Below, piece by piece: positions 15,946-24,368 of a stretch of 64,000 nucleotides of DNA. The number at the start of each line of letters is the position of its first letter. Position 1 is the first letter of the stretch. The DNA comes from Streptosporangium carneum (GTDB lineage Bacteria > Actinomycetota > Actinomycetes > Streptosporangiales > Streptosporangiaceae): the NCBI RefSeq assembly GCF_027922005.1, contig NZ_BSEV01000002.1, positions 248,001 to 312,000 of the forward strand. Direction: 5' to 3'. The position numbers and the translations under genes are program-made. The notes under the pieces were generated by a model. That model was not told the DNA's origin. It saw only the letters and a program-made list of their open reading frames with translations, and made no database searches.

Positions 15946-16743
15946 TTATCCGCGCCGGGGTTCCCAGCGGAACAGCCATCTGGCCAGCAGGGCCCCGGCC
16001 ACGATCCAGGCCAGCAGGAGCCCGAGTGAGGGCAGCGCCCCCGTCCACTGCTCCAGCGTGCTCAGCGCCCCGCCTCCGCTGGAGAAGTGGTCGGCGCCCA
16101 GGTAGGCGCTGCGCATGATCTTCACGATCGGCGTCACAGGGAGCAGGTTGGAGATCGTGCCCAGCGGGCCGGGCATCTCACCCGCGGGGAAGGCGATCGG
16201 CGAGCCGACCATCATGATCAGGATCACCGGGAGCACGGTGATCTGGGCCATCTCCGCGTTGGGTGTGATCGCGGAGAAGGCCGCGGCGAACAGGGCGAAC
16301 AGCACGACCCCCAGGAAGGCCGCGAGCACCAGCAGCGGAACGTTCGAGGGAAGCACCCCCTCGGAGCGCCGGATCCACACTCCCAGCAGCGCCACCTGGC
16401 CGAGGAAGAGCGCGAGCGCGCCGAGGGCGCTGCCGCCGAGAACCGCCGCGGCCGACGGCTGGCCCCCGCGCAGCCGCTTGAGCACCAGTTCCTCGCGTCG
16501 GGACGTGTAGGAGTTGACCAGGTTGATGAAGACCGCGAACCCGAGCATCAGGCCGGGCACCCCGGTCAGCACGTAGACCGGACCCGGCACGCCCGCGACG
16601 CTCACGCCCCCCTGGGCCTGTGTGAACAGCCAGGCCATCAGCAGGGGCATCAGCAGCACGTTGAACAGCACCGTGGTGTTCCTGGCCACCAGGGTCAGAT
16701 CGAGCCTCGCCAGCCGTACGGCGTGCAGGACGTCGGTTCTCAT
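15946..16743 (-). CDS. ABC-2 type exporter permease
   Basis: The 265-residue membrane protein has six predicted helices, with the ABC-2 signature region VNSYTSRREELVLKRLRGGQPSAAAVLGG after the second helix and SPIAFPAGEMPGPLGTISNLLPVTP near the C-terminal half. It should form the transmembrane part of a drug/lipid exporter together with the ATPase encoded 139 bp upstream. ATG 16743 was chosen for GGAAG upstream; the frame continues to 16770 without support. Confidence 0.9.
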   Translation of the reverse strand: MRTDVLHAVRLARLDLTLVARNTTVLFNVLLMPLLMAWLFTQAQGGVSVAGVPGPVYVLTGVPGLMLGFAVFINLVNSYTSRREELVLKRLRGGQPSAAAVLGGSALGALALFLGQVALLGVWIRRSEGVLPSNVPLLVLAAFLGVVLFALFAAAFSAITPNAEMAQITVLPVILIMMVGSPIAFPAGEMPGPLGTISNLLPVTPIVKIMRSAYLGADHFSSGGGALSTLEQWTGALPSLGLLLAWIVAGALLARWLFRWEPRRG

Positions 16744-16882
16744 GATCTTCCATCGCTTTCCGGCCGCCACGCGACCGCTCGTTCCCCGTGGACCCCCCTG
16801 CGGGCCGCCCCGCCGCCCGTCCCCGGCCGGTCCGGTCTCCGCACGCCCGCCTGACCCGCTCCCGGCCGGAGCCGGTCCCCTC

Positions 16883-17941
16883 TCACGGCGTCTCCCCGAG
16901 AACCCGCATGAAGGCGTCCTCCAGGGTCCCCCTGCGGACGGTCAGCTGCCCGAGGGTCTCGCCGTTGCCGTCCGCCCAGGCCAGCAGCGGGCTGAGCGCC
17001 GCGTGCGCGCGGGTATCCGCCCCCTCGCCGGTCAGGGTGTAGGAGACCTCGGTGCCGCCGCCCGCGTAGGTGAGCGCCGGGGCGGCGCCGTTCAGGATCG
17101 GGAGCTCGTCGTAGGAGCGGGTCGTCCCGGACAGCCGGAAGGAGACGAGGTCACCCGAGCCCGCCACGACCTCCCCGACCGTGCCGTAGGTGTGGATGCG
17201 TCCCTCGTGCATGATGGCGAGGCGGTCGGCGAGGCGCTCGGCCTCCTCCAGGTAGTGCGTGGTGAGCAGCACGGTGGTGCCACGGGCCCGCAGGTCCTCG
17301 ATCACCTTCCAGGTGGCACGACGGGCCTCGGGGTCCATGCCGGTGGTCGGCTCGTCCAGGAAGAGCACCTCGGGCGCGGACAGCACGGCGAGGGCGAGGT
17401 CGAGCCTGCGCTTCTGGCCGCCGGACAGCTGCTTGACCCTGGTCCTCGCCTTGCTCTCGAGACCGACCAGCTCGAGCACGCCCATGGTCCGCCGGTCCGC
17501 CCCCTTCGTCCAGCCCATGAGGGTGAGACGCCCGGGAAGCTCGGCGCCGGACAGGGTGACGGGACGCCCCGCGTCCTCGCTCAGCCCCTTCCACAGGTCC
17601 ACGGTCTCGGCCACGGTGAGGTCCCCGAGGAAGCCGCCCTCCTGGAGCATGATCCCGACGCGGGGCCGCAGCGCGCGGCGCTGCCCGACCGGGTCGAGGC
17701 CCAGCACCCTGACGGTTCCGTCGGTGGCGGGCGCGAAGCCCTCCAGCACCTCCATGGTGGTCGTCTTGCCCGCGCCGTTCGTGCCGAGCAGGGCGAAGAT
17801 CTCCCCCCTCGCGACGGTGAAGGAGACGCCGCGCACGGCCTCGAAGTCGCCGTACCTCTGCCGGAGCCCGCCGACCTCGATGACGTGCTCGAGGTCGGCG
17901 GCTCCGGTGTCCGCCGTGTCCGCAGGCTGTGGTGTTCTCAT
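16883..17941 (-). CDS. ABC exporter ATP-binding protein
   Basis: The 352-residue ATPase shows Walker A GTNGAGKT (about residues 53-60), Q-loop MLQEGG, signature LSGGQKRR, Walker B LFLDEPT and the switch His in TTHYLEEAERLADRL. A C-terminal about 100-residue regulatory extension ends in LTVRRGTLEDAFMRVLGE, typical of DrrA/CcmA-type exporters of antibiotics. It works with the downstream permease. The gene heads a unit with permease, kinase and regulator on one strand. A dyad at 18021-18036, 80 bp upstream, is a candidate regulator site. Confidence 0.93.
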   Translation of the reverse strand: MRTPQPADTADTGAADLEHVIEVGGLRQRYGDFEAVRGVSFTVARGEIFALLGTNGAGKTTTMEVLEGFAPATDGTVRVLGLDPVGQRRALRPRVGIMLQEGGFLGDLTVAETVDLWKGLSEDAGRPVTLSGAELPGRLTLMGWTKGADRRTMGVLELVGLESKARTRVKQLSGGQKRRLDLALAVLSAPEVLFLDEPTTGMDPEARRATWKVIEDLRARGTTVLLTTHYLEEAERLADRLAIMHEGRIHTYGTVGEVVAGSGDLVSFRLSGTTRSYDELPILNGAAPALTYAGGGTEVSYTLTGEGADTRAHAALSPLLAWADGNGETLGQLTVRRGTLEDAFMRVLGETP

Positions 17942-18020
17942 GAGGCAATCGTGGTCTTCACGACTTTTGCCAAGTAGTCGCTGATATCACCAGACGGACA
18001 CGGATATGTCAGCGGGTGGG

Positions 18021-18036
18021 GATGACAAAAGTCATC
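18021..18036. promoter_or_regulatory. GATGAC-N4-GTCATC dyad upstream of the ABC operon
   Basis: A perfect 6-bp dyad with AAAA spacer overlaps the stop of the tricorn gene and lies about 80 bp upstream of the ABC ATPase start. TGAC-N4-GTCA dyads of this size are plausible NarL/DesR-family binding sites. Autoregulation of the operon by its own response regulator is inference. Confidence 0.4.
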
Positions 18037-21000
18037 AGGGACGGGGCGGCAGCGCCGGACGTCGGCGGGAGGGACGGTCCGCGGGATCGGGCGGGCTCGC
18101 GGCGGGCCGCTCGTCCAGGGCGGCGAGCGCGAGCCGTACCGCCTCCTCGAGCTGCGGATCCCGCCCCGCGGCCCAGTCCTCGGGGGTGATGTCCACCTCG
18201 ATGTCGGGCTCGACGCCTCGGTTCTCCACCTCCCACCCGAGCCCCTCGAACCAGAAGGAGTATCTCGGCACGGTGATGTGCGTCCCGTCGACCAGGCGGT
18301 GGTCGCCCTCGGTGCCGATGACACCGCCCCACGTCCTGGTGCCGACCACGGGACCGAGTTTGTGGATCTTGAAGGCGCCGGTGACGATGTCGCCGTCCGA
18401 CCCGGCGTTGTGGTCGGTGACCGCGACCAGCGGGCCGCGCGGGGCGTCCTCCGGATAGGTGATCGGCTTCAGCCCCCTGGGCAGGTCCCAGGCGATGACC
18501 TTGCGGATCAGCTTCTCGATGACGAGCTCGGAGGTGTGGCCGCCCCGGTTGCCCCTGACGTCCACGACGAGGGCCTCCATGGTCATCTCCCTGCGCAGGT
18601 CGCGGTGGAACTGCGCCCAGCCCTCGGCGACCATGTCCGGGATGTGCAGGTAGCCGACCCTGCCGCCGCCCAGGTCGCGGACGTGCGCCCTGCGCCCGGT
18701 CACCCAGTCCTGGTAGCGCAGACGCCGGTCGTCGCGCAGCGGCGTGACCACCACCCGCCGTCCGCCGCCCAGGGTCAGCTCGACCGGCTTGTCCGCCGCG
18801 CCGACCAGCAGCGGGGCGGGGCCCCGCGGCGGCACGGGACGGCCGTCGACGGCGAGCAGCACCTCGCCCTCGGCGACCCCGCCTCCCGGCGCGGCCAGCG
18901 GCGAGCGGGCGTGCACGTCGGAGGACTCGCCGGGCAGCACCCGGTCGATCCGCCAGCGGCCCTCGCCGTCGCGGGACAGGTCCGCGCCGAGCAGGCCGAC
19001 CGGATCGGAGGCCCGGTGCCCCCAGGGGGCGGGGAAGACGTAGGCGTGCGAGCTGCCGAGCTCTCCCATGACCTCCCAGAGCAGGTCGGCGAAGTCGTCG
19101 GAGGTGGCCAGGCGCTCGACCAGCGGCCGGTACTCCTCCAGCACGGCCTCCCACTCGACGTCCGCCATGTCCTCGATCCAGAAGTCGGCCCGCATCCTGC
19201 GCCCCATCTCGGTGTAGGCGTGCCGCCACAGGTCGCGGGGGTCGGCGGTGATCCTGATCCGCGACAGGTCGACGGTCGTGTCGTCGCCGTTCTTGCCGGT
19301 GACGGGCCTGACCGTGAGCGTGCCCTTGTCCGAGACGACGAGGTGGGCGCCGTCGCCGCTGACGGCGTACCAGTCGAGCTTGTCGACCACCTCCTCGCAC
19401 TTGCGCTTGGCCAGGTCGTAGCGGTCGAGCGCGGGCCGGGGGGCCTCGCCTCCCACCTGGTCCTGGTCCTCGCCCAGTTCCCCCGCGAGCGGCTCGCGCA
19501 GCCAGACGATCCCGCCCTTGACCGCGCTGAGCGCCGAGTAACGCCCCTCGGGCACCGGCACCTGCACGACCCTGCCGGCGATCCCGTCCAGCTCGACGAC
19601 GACCGCCTCGTCCTTCTTCTCGTCGTCGGGGTCGGCGAAGGAGCGCCCCTCCGAGCTGGGCGCGAACGGCGACGGCGTCGACGCGGCCAGCGGCACCAGG
19701 TACGGGCGGTAGCCGAAGGGGAAGGACAGGTCGAAGGAGTGGGCGTCGTAGACCGGGTCGAAGCCCCTGCGCGACAGGAACGCCAGATACTCCCCGGCGA
19801 AGGCGGGCGAGACGTCGACGAACCGCCCGTCCGTGACGTCGGTGACGACCCGGTCGGCCAGCCTGGCCAGCCGGATCCGGCGCAGCGGCGTGGCGTCCGG
19901 GTGCGACCAGGCCAGCCAGGCCGAGTCGGGCGACCAGGCCAGCCCGTCGATCTCGCCGTTCGCCGTGGTCAGCTCGACGACCTCTCCCGAGGCCACGTCC
20001 ACCAGGAGCAGCCTGCCGTCCCTGGCGGCCACCGCGATCGTGCTCTCGTCGGGGGCGACGGCGAGGTCGCCGACCTCGCCCAGCTTGCCCGCGGCGATCC
20101 TGCGGCTCTCCCCGCCGCCGGCGGGGCAGATCTCCAGTCCCTGCCTCTCCCCGTCGTCGAAGACCCACACCACCCGGTCGGCGCCGAGAAGGCGCGGCCT
20201 GCCCGCCGCCAGGCCCGTGCTGAGCTGCCGCGCCGGGCCGTCCCGATGGGTGATCCAGTGCACCGTCCCCTGGACCTCGACCGCGCTGGCCCGCCCGGTC
20301 TCGTCCACCGCCAGGTCGTGCAGCCGCCACGACGGATTGACCTGGTACGGCTGCCGCCCCCTCGGCGGCGAGCCGAGGCGGACGTCGAGCCTGCGCGCCT
20401 CCGTCTCGAGGTCCTCCAGCAGGTAGAGGTCACCGGCGCTGTGGTAGACGATCCTGGTCCCGTCGGTGGTGGCGTGCCGGGCGTAGAAGACGTCGTGGTC
20501 GGTGTGGCGACGCAGACCGGTGCCGTCGAGCGCGCACGAGTAGAGGTTGCCGACGCCCTCGTGGTCGGAGAGGAAGGCCAGGCGTCCGCCGACGAGCATC
20601 GGGCTGCCGAAGTGGCCGTCCACCTCCGCCAGGAGCCGGGCGAAGTCGCCCGAGGCCTCGCGCCGCACCCACAGACGCCCCGCCGTACCGCCCCGGTAGC
20701 GTTTCCAGGTCGCGGGGTCGCGGGAGAGCGCGGCGGTGAGCAGCGCGACCGTCTCCCCCGCGTCGCCGTCGGCCTCGGCGACCGACAGGTCGCTGACGGG
20801 ACCGTACGGCAGCCGCTCCACCTGGCCGTCGCCGAGCGCGTAGGCCCAGCTCCGCCAGGTGAACGGCTGACCGGTCGCGCTGATCGCGAGGATCCTGCCG
20901 TCCGGCGTCCAGCCGCGTGTGCGGGTCCTGGGATCGCCCCAGTAGGTCACTCTCTCGGCCGAGCCGGATTCCAGGTCGGCGAGATACACCTCGGGATGAC

Positions 21001-21193
21001 CGTCGCGAACGCTCGTCCACGCGACCCTGGTGGCGTCGGGAGAGAGCCGGGGATGCGCGGCGGGCGCCCGGTCGGAGGACAGGCGCCAAGCCCTGCCTCC
21101 GTCCACGGGGACCGCCCAGACGTCGTCGTCGGCGACGAAGGTCAATGTCTCCTGGGCGATGTGAGGGAATCGCAGGTAAAAACCAGAAACCAT
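18035..21193 (-). CDS. Tricorn protease (S41 family)
   Basis: The 1052-residue protein has the full tricorn layout. An N-terminal beta-propeller region of about 650 residues (repeats such as HPRLSPDATRVAWTS and WSPDSAWLAWS) is followed by a helical C1 domain, a PDZ domain (GVAEGEVLLAVDGRPV) and a C-terminal tail-specific-protease domain with nucleophile Ser at about 932 in NAGSDGDI. Tricorn trims proteasome-derived peptides to di- and tripeptides in the cytoplasm; actinomycetes with proteasomes often carry it. No signal peptide is present. There is no Shine-Dalgarno; TATGAT ends 6 bp before the ATG, which suggests a leaderless mRNA. Confidence 0.94.
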   Translation of the reverse strand: MVSGFYLRFPHIAQETLTFVADDDVWAVPVDGGRAWRLSSDRAPAAHPRLSPDATRVAWTSVRDGHPEVYLADLESGSAERVTYWGDPRTRTRGWTPDGRILAISATGQPFTWRSWAYALGDGQVERLPYGPVSDLSVAEADGDAGETVALLTAALSRDPATWKRYRGGTAGRLWVRREASGDFARLLAEVDGHFGSPMLVGGRLAFLSDHEGVGNLYSCALDGTGLRRHTDHDVFYARHATTDGTRIVYHSAGDLYLLEDLETEARRLDVRLGSPPRGRQPYQVNPSWRLHDLAVDETGRASAVEVQGTVHWITHRDGPARQLSTGLAAGRPRLLGADRVVWVFDDGERQGLEICPAGGGESRRIAAGKLGEVGDLAVAPDESTIAVAARDGRLLLVDVASGEVVELTTANGEIDGLAWSPDSAWLAWSHPDATPLRRIRLARLADRVVTDVTDGRFVDVSPAFAGEYLAFLSRRGFDPVYDAHSFDLSFPFGYRPYLVPLAASTPSPFAPSSEGRSFADPDDEKKDEAVVVELDGIAGRVVQVPVPEGRYSALSAVKGGIVWLREPLAGELGEDQDQVGGEAPRPALDRYDLAKRKCEEVVDKLDWYAVSGDGAHLVVSDKGTLTVRPVTGKNGDDTTVDLSRIRITADPRDLWRHAYTEMGRRMRADFWIEDMADVEWEAVLEEYRPLVERLATSDDFADLLWEVMGELGSSHAYVFPAPWGHRASDPVGLLGADLSRDGEGRWRIDRVLPGESSDVHARSPLAAPGGGVAEGEVLLAVDGRPVPPRGPAPLLVGAADKPVELTLGGGRRVVVTPLRDDRRLRYQDWVTGRRAHVRDLGGGRVGYLHIPDMVAEGWAQFHRDLRREMTMEALVVDVRGNRGGHTSELVIEKLIRKVIAWDLPRGLKPITYPEDAPRGPLVAVTDHNAGSDGDIVTGAFKIHKLGPVVGTRTWGGVIGTEGDHRLVDGTHITVPRYSFWFEGLGWEVENRGVEPDIEVDITPEDWAAGRDPQLEEAVRLALAALDERPAASPPDPADRPSRRRPALPPRP

Positions 21194-21199
21194 CGGTAA

Positions 21200-21205
21200 A
21201 TCATA
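21200..21205 (-). promoter_or_regulatory. -10 element of a probably leaderless tricorn promoter
   Basis: On the minus strand TATGAT is followed by six bases and then the ATG of the tricorn gene, so transcription should start at the start codon. No clear -35 is visible. Confidence 0.45.
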
Positions 21206-21246
21206 TTGTCAGCTATCTGGCTAATCAGGAGTAATTCCTTGCCGGA

Positions 21247-21252
21247 TACGCT
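21247..21252 (+). promoter_or_regulatory. -10-like element before the adenosyltransferase gene
   Basis: TACGCT (TANNNT pattern) is followed by seven bases and then the ATG, with no Shine-Dalgarno in between. This is the same leaderless layout as the divergent tricorn gene. Confidence 0.35.
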
Positions 21253-21259
21253 GAGCTTC

Positions 21260-21850
21260 ATGACACAAGCTGACAAAGACAACCCGGTGGTGCTCTCCAA
21301 GATCTACACGCGCACCGGGGACGACGGGACGACCGCGCTCGGTGACATGAGCCGCACCCGCAAGACCGACCCCCGTCTGGCGGCGTACGCCGACGTCGAG
21401 GAGGCGAACGCCGCGATCGGCGTGGCCCTGGCCGCCGGAACCCTCGACGAGGACGTCGTCGCGGTCCTCGTCAGGATCCAGAACGAGCTGTTCGACCTCG
21501 GCGCCGACCTGTCCACGCCGGTCACGGAGAACCCCGAGTTCCCCCCGTTGCGTGTCGAGCCCTCCTACGTCGAGTGGCTCGAGGCCCGGTGCGACGAGTT
21601 CAACGCGCGGCTCAAGCCGCTGCGCAGTTTCATCCTGCCCGGCGGCTCCCCCGCCGTCGCCCAGCTCCACGTGGCGCGGACCGTGACCCGGCGGGCGGAG
21701 CGGACCGTCTGGTCGGCGCTTGAGGCGCACGAGGACGTCAACCCGCTGACCGCGAAGTACCTCAACCGCCTGAGCGACCTGATGTTCATCCTGTGCCGGA
21801 TCGCCGCGCACGGCGACGAGATCCTCTGGAAGCCCGGCGGCACCCGCTAG
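21260..21850 (+). CDS. Cob(I)alamin adenosyltransferase, PduO type
   Basis: The 196-residue protein makes adenosylcobalamin from cob(I)alamin and ATP. The family's N-terminal ATP loop is KIYTRTGDDGTTALGD; RTVTRRAERTVW and YLNRLSDLMFILCR are the conserved trimer/active-site helices. The product is the cofactor needed by methylmalonyl-CoA mutase, matching the epimerase and MeaB genes in this window. ATG 21260 was chosen because conserved sequence begins about 11 residues later. It is divergent from the tricorn gene. Confidence 0.94.
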   Translation: MTQADKDNPVVLSKIYTRTGDDGTTALGDMSRTRKTDPRLAAYADVEEANAAIGVALAAGTLDEDVVAVLVRIQNELFDLGADLSTPVTENPEFPPLRVEPSYVEWLEARCDEFNARLKPLRSFILPGGSPAVAQLHVARTVTRRAERTVWSALEAHEDVNPLTAKYLNRLSDLMFILCRIAAHGDEILWKPGGTR

Positions 21851-22011
21851 CGGCGGCGCCCCCGCCCGCTCGTCGGAGGCGGCGGCGGCAGGCGAACCCG
21901 TCCCAGGACGAGCCTCAGGACGAGAGGGACTCCTCCGTGCAGGAGCGGGAACCTGCCGCCCGCCGCGCCCGCCAGAACGCGCGGGCGCGATCCGCCGGAC
22001 GCCCGGGACGG

Positions 22012-22551
22012 TCAGCCGCAACTGCGAGGACCGTCGTACTCCTCCTGACCATGCTCCGGCCCGCCTCCTCCGCCGCGCCCCGGCTCCGGCTCGGCGGCCC
22101 GCAGCCCCTCGAGCACGGCGTGGGAGATGCCGGTGAGCGAGTCGAGCTCGTCGGCGCTCAGCCGGTCGATCAGCCAGCGCCGGATGTGCGCGGTACGGCG
22201 CGGCATCGCCCTGTCGATGGCGGCACGGCCCGCCTCGGTGAGCACGACCACCGCGCCGCGCGGGGCCTCGGCGCACTGTTCACGGACCAGCAGGCCGCGC
22301 TCGGCCATGCGGGTGAGGTGGTGGTGCAGCCTGCTCTTCTCGTAGTCGATGAAACCACCGAGCTCGAAGGGGCGCAGCCGCCCCCCGGGGGCCTGCGCCA
22401 GGGCCGTCAGCACCGCGAAGTCGGGTTCGGAGAGCCCCGTGTCGCGCTGCAGCTGCTGGCCGAGATGCCGCCAGAAGCGCACCTGCATCTCGAAGAACGC
22501 GACCCAGGCACGCTCCTCCCGCTCGTCGAGTCCCTCCCCGGTGTCGCTCAT
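22012..22551 (-). CDS. MarR-family regulator of the adjacent FMN reductase
   Basis: The 179-residue winged-helix regulator has the core LSEPDFAVLTALAQAPGGRLRPFELGGFIDYEKSRLHHHLTRMAERGLLVREQ and the wing GAVVVLTEAGRAAI. It ends in a low-complexity Gly/Glu tail. It is divergent from a flavin reductase gene, the standard MarR layout for control of redox-stress genes. ATG 22551 was chosen since the family starts here; the frame is open further upstream across the promoter. A double dyad lies between the two genes. Confidence 0.91.
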   Translation of the reverse strand: MSDTGEGLDEREERAWVAFFEMQVRFWRHLGQQLQRDTGLSEPDFAVLTALAQAPGGRLRPFELGGFIDYEKSRLHHHLTRMAERGLLVREQCAEAPRGAVVVLTEAGRAAIDRAMPRRTAHIRRWLIDRLSADELDSLTGISHAVLEGLRAAEPEPGRGGGGGPEHGQEEYDGPRSCG

Positions 22552-22570
22552 ACCCGGAATCCTATCGGCA

Positions 22571-22618
22571 GTTGACGTGTCACCCTCGAAGCTCCTACGG
22601 TCAAGGTGACACATCAAC
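22571..22618. promoter_or_regulatory. Double operator between MarR and FMN reductase genes
   Basis: Two 14-bp arms, GTTGACGTGTCACC (22571-22584) and its near reverse complement (22605-22618), match at 13 of 14 positions and are 20 bp apart. Each arm alone contains a TGAC-N2-GTCA-like dyad. The site lies 19 bp from both start codons, so a bound regulator would shut both promoters. Confidence 0.7.
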
Positions 22619-22636
22619 TCAGCCAAGGCGGACCGA

Positions 22637-23197
22637 ATGATCAAGATCGGCATCATCGTCGGCAGCACCCGGCCGGGCCGTACGGCCGAACCCGTCGCCC
22701 ACTGGGTGCGGAACGTCGCGGACAAGCGCGGCGACGCCGAGTTCGAACTGGTCGACATCGCCGACTACGACCTGCCGCACCTGGACGAGGAGTTCCTGCC
22801 CGTGCAGGGGCTGTACGCGCGGCCGCACACCCTGGCATGGGCCCGGAAGATCGACGAGTTCGACGGCTACGTCATCGTCACCCCCGAGTACAACCACTCG
22901 ACCTCGGGCGCCCTCAAGAACGCCCTCGACTTCCTCTACAGGGAGTGGAACAACAAGGCGGTCGGCTTCGTCTCCTACGGCGGCGCCGGAGGCGTGCGCG
23001 CGGTCGAACACCTGCGCCTGGTCGCCGGAGAGCTCCAGCTCGCCGACGTCCGCGCGCAGGTCGAGCTGAGCCTGTTCACCGACTTCGAGAACTTCACGGT
23101 GTTCGCGCCCGCCACCCGCCAGGAGGGCACGCTCACCACGATGCTCGACCAGCTCGTCGCCTGGAGCGGCGCGCTCAGGACCCTCCGGGCGGCCTGA
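22637..23197 (+). CDS. NADPH-dependent FMN reductase / quinone reductase
   Basis: The 186-residue flavodoxin-like protein has the FMN phosphate loop GSTRPGR (residues about 9-15), TPEYNHSTSGALKNALDFLY (the PEYN motif) and VSYGGAGGVRAVEHLR. Relatives reduce FMN, quinones, chromate or azo dyes with NADPH. AAGGCGG precedes the ATG. Control by the divergent MarR regulator implies induction by an electrophile or quinone, which is inference from context. Confidence 0.92.
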   Translation: MIKIGIIVGSTRPGRTAEPVAHWVRNVADKRGDAEFELVDIADYDLPHLDEEFLPVQGLYARPHTLAWARKIDEFDGYVIVTPEYNHSTSGALKNALDFLYREWNNKAVGFVSYGGAGGVRAVEHLRLVAGELQLADVRAQVELSLFTDFENFTVFAPATRQEGTLTTMLDQLVAWSGALRTLRAA

Positions 23198-23382
23198 GCG
23201 TCCCCCGATCGGCCGAACCGTCACCCGAGCCGCCGTTTCGCCGCCGAACGCCACAGGCGATGTCCAGCACCGGCGCGATGGACTTGTGTGACCGGTGGGA
23301 CAGGAAAGCATCCGTCGCCACGGAGAGGATTTGATCGGACACTCTCAGTGAGAATCCTTCCTCGATGAAAGGACGTCCCCTC

Positions 23383-23688
23383 TTGCCCACCGCACGCATC
23401 GCCTCCGGCAGCACCGCCCCCGGGCAGGGTTGGCAGGCCTACACCGCCAGCGGCATCCTCATCGACGTCGACACCACCTCCGCCCGTTTCACGGGCAACC
23501 CCGTCTACGTCACCTCCGTAGGCGGCGCGGGAGGCCAGTGGAACCTGGTCGGCCCCAGCGCCGTCTACAACATCACCCCCACCAGGTTCCGCGTCTACGT
23601 GCAGTGGCGCGACGGCTCGCCGTTGACGCCCGCGACGGCCCAGCAGTACGGCTGGTTCATCCAGTGGATCGGTTACGACAACCCCTGA
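23383..23688 (+). CDS. Small beta-rich domain protein of unknown function
   Basis: The 101-residue product is rich in Gly, Thr, Tyr and Trp with alternating beta-strand pattern: GWQAYTASGILIDVDTT, NPVYVTSVGGAGGQW, TRFRVYVQWRDGSPLTPATA, GWFIQWIGY. I have the impression of similar domains at the ends of secreted or phage-tail-associated proteins but cannot name a family. No signal peptide is present. TTG 23383 was preferred because AAAGGA lies 9 bp upstream. An in-frame ATG at 23365 overlaps that sequence and has no RBS of its own. A strong hairpin terminator follows directly. Confidence 0.72.
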   Translation: MPTARIASGSTAPGQGWQAYTASGILIDVDTTSARFTGNPVYVTSVGGAGGQWNLVGPSAVYNITPTRFRVYVQWRDGSPLTPATAQQYGWFIQWIGYDNP

Positions 23689-23706
23689 TCCCGTCCTGCC
23701 GAAGAC

Positions 23707-23735
23707 CGAAGGCGCCCGCGTCGCGGGCGCCTTCG
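23707..23735 (+). terminator. Strong hairpin terminator
   Basis: A 13-bp perfect stem (arms 23707-23719 and 23723-23735) with a 3-base loop begins 19 bp after the stop of the beta-rich protein gene. TTGT follows a few bases after the stem. Confidence 0.8.
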
Positions 23736-24016
23736 CGTTGTCGCCCCCACCGCCTTTCAGACGATCCGAAAGCGGAAGTTTCAGGGCCTCTTCAATCAGG
23801 GATTAAGGACATGCGTAACGCGCATTGCGCACGGATCCCTCTTATCGCCCCTTGTGATGAGGGAAAACCAGGCGAGCAAAAGATGCATAACTCACGAAGC
23901 GTGCGGGACCGCTACGCTACTCGATGACCTTCTCTTGAGGAACCTGTGGAAAAGCCGATGTGGCCGGACCCCGGGGCGGCGAAACCCATAAGGAGCCGAC
24001 AGAGAGGGTAAGGCGG
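23736..24016. other. Gene-free stretch before the 65-residue protein
   Basis: I see no gene here. Base composition drops towards AT from 23780 to 23900. Two overlapping small dyads (ATGCG-N5-CGCAT at 23811-23825 and GCGC-N3-GCGC at 23820-23830) suggest a regulatory or promoter region. No clear -35/-10 pair can be fixed. Confidence 0.4.
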
Positions 24017-24214
24017 ATGACAACTTCGCATTCCGGCGATGAGCCGGTGAAGGGGGGCGAGCAGGAGGAGACGGCTTCCGAGAAGCCGGCCTTCCGTCGT
24101 TCCCGCGCTGACCGCCTTCGTCGTCGTCTTCGCCTGGTGGTGCAGCTGGGCACGGTGGCCACCGTGCTCACCAAGCTGTATCTCACCATCCGCGAAGGCT
24201 GGCTCGGACTGTAG
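24017..24214 (+). CDS. Small basic protein with one hydrophobic helix
   Basis: The 65-residue product has an acidic, Ser/Glu-rich first half, an Arg cluster (FRRSRADRLRRRLR) and a hydrophobic segment LVVQLGTVATVLTKLYL near the C-terminus. This positive-inside pattern would suit a single-pass or peripheral membrane protein. GAGAGGG lies 8 bp upstream of the chosen ATG; the frame opens earlier at 23960. I do not recognise a family. The next gene, a large regulator, follows after 154 bp on the same strand. Confidence 0.5.
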   Translation: MTTSHSGDEPVKGGEQEETASEKPAFRRSRADRLRRRLRLVVQLGTVATVLTKLYLTIREGWLGL

Positions 24215-24368
24215 CGAGTCCAAGCCAGCCGGCGGCGCACCGGGCGGGGGTTCCGTGAACAGTTCCAGCTGGGCCGGGACCTCCGCCTTTTTGGTTCCGT
24301 CGTCGGTTATTACACCGCGACGGCTGAACACCTGGCTCTATCTCTATACAGCTAGATGGTATCCGCCG

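Noticed and set aside
18278-21199. Open frame of more than 900 codons on the plus strand opposite the tricorn protease
   Set aside because: It is a GC-driven antisense shadow; composition is low-complexity (Gln/Arg/Val/Gly) and no domain is visible, while the minus strand encodes a full tricorn protein.
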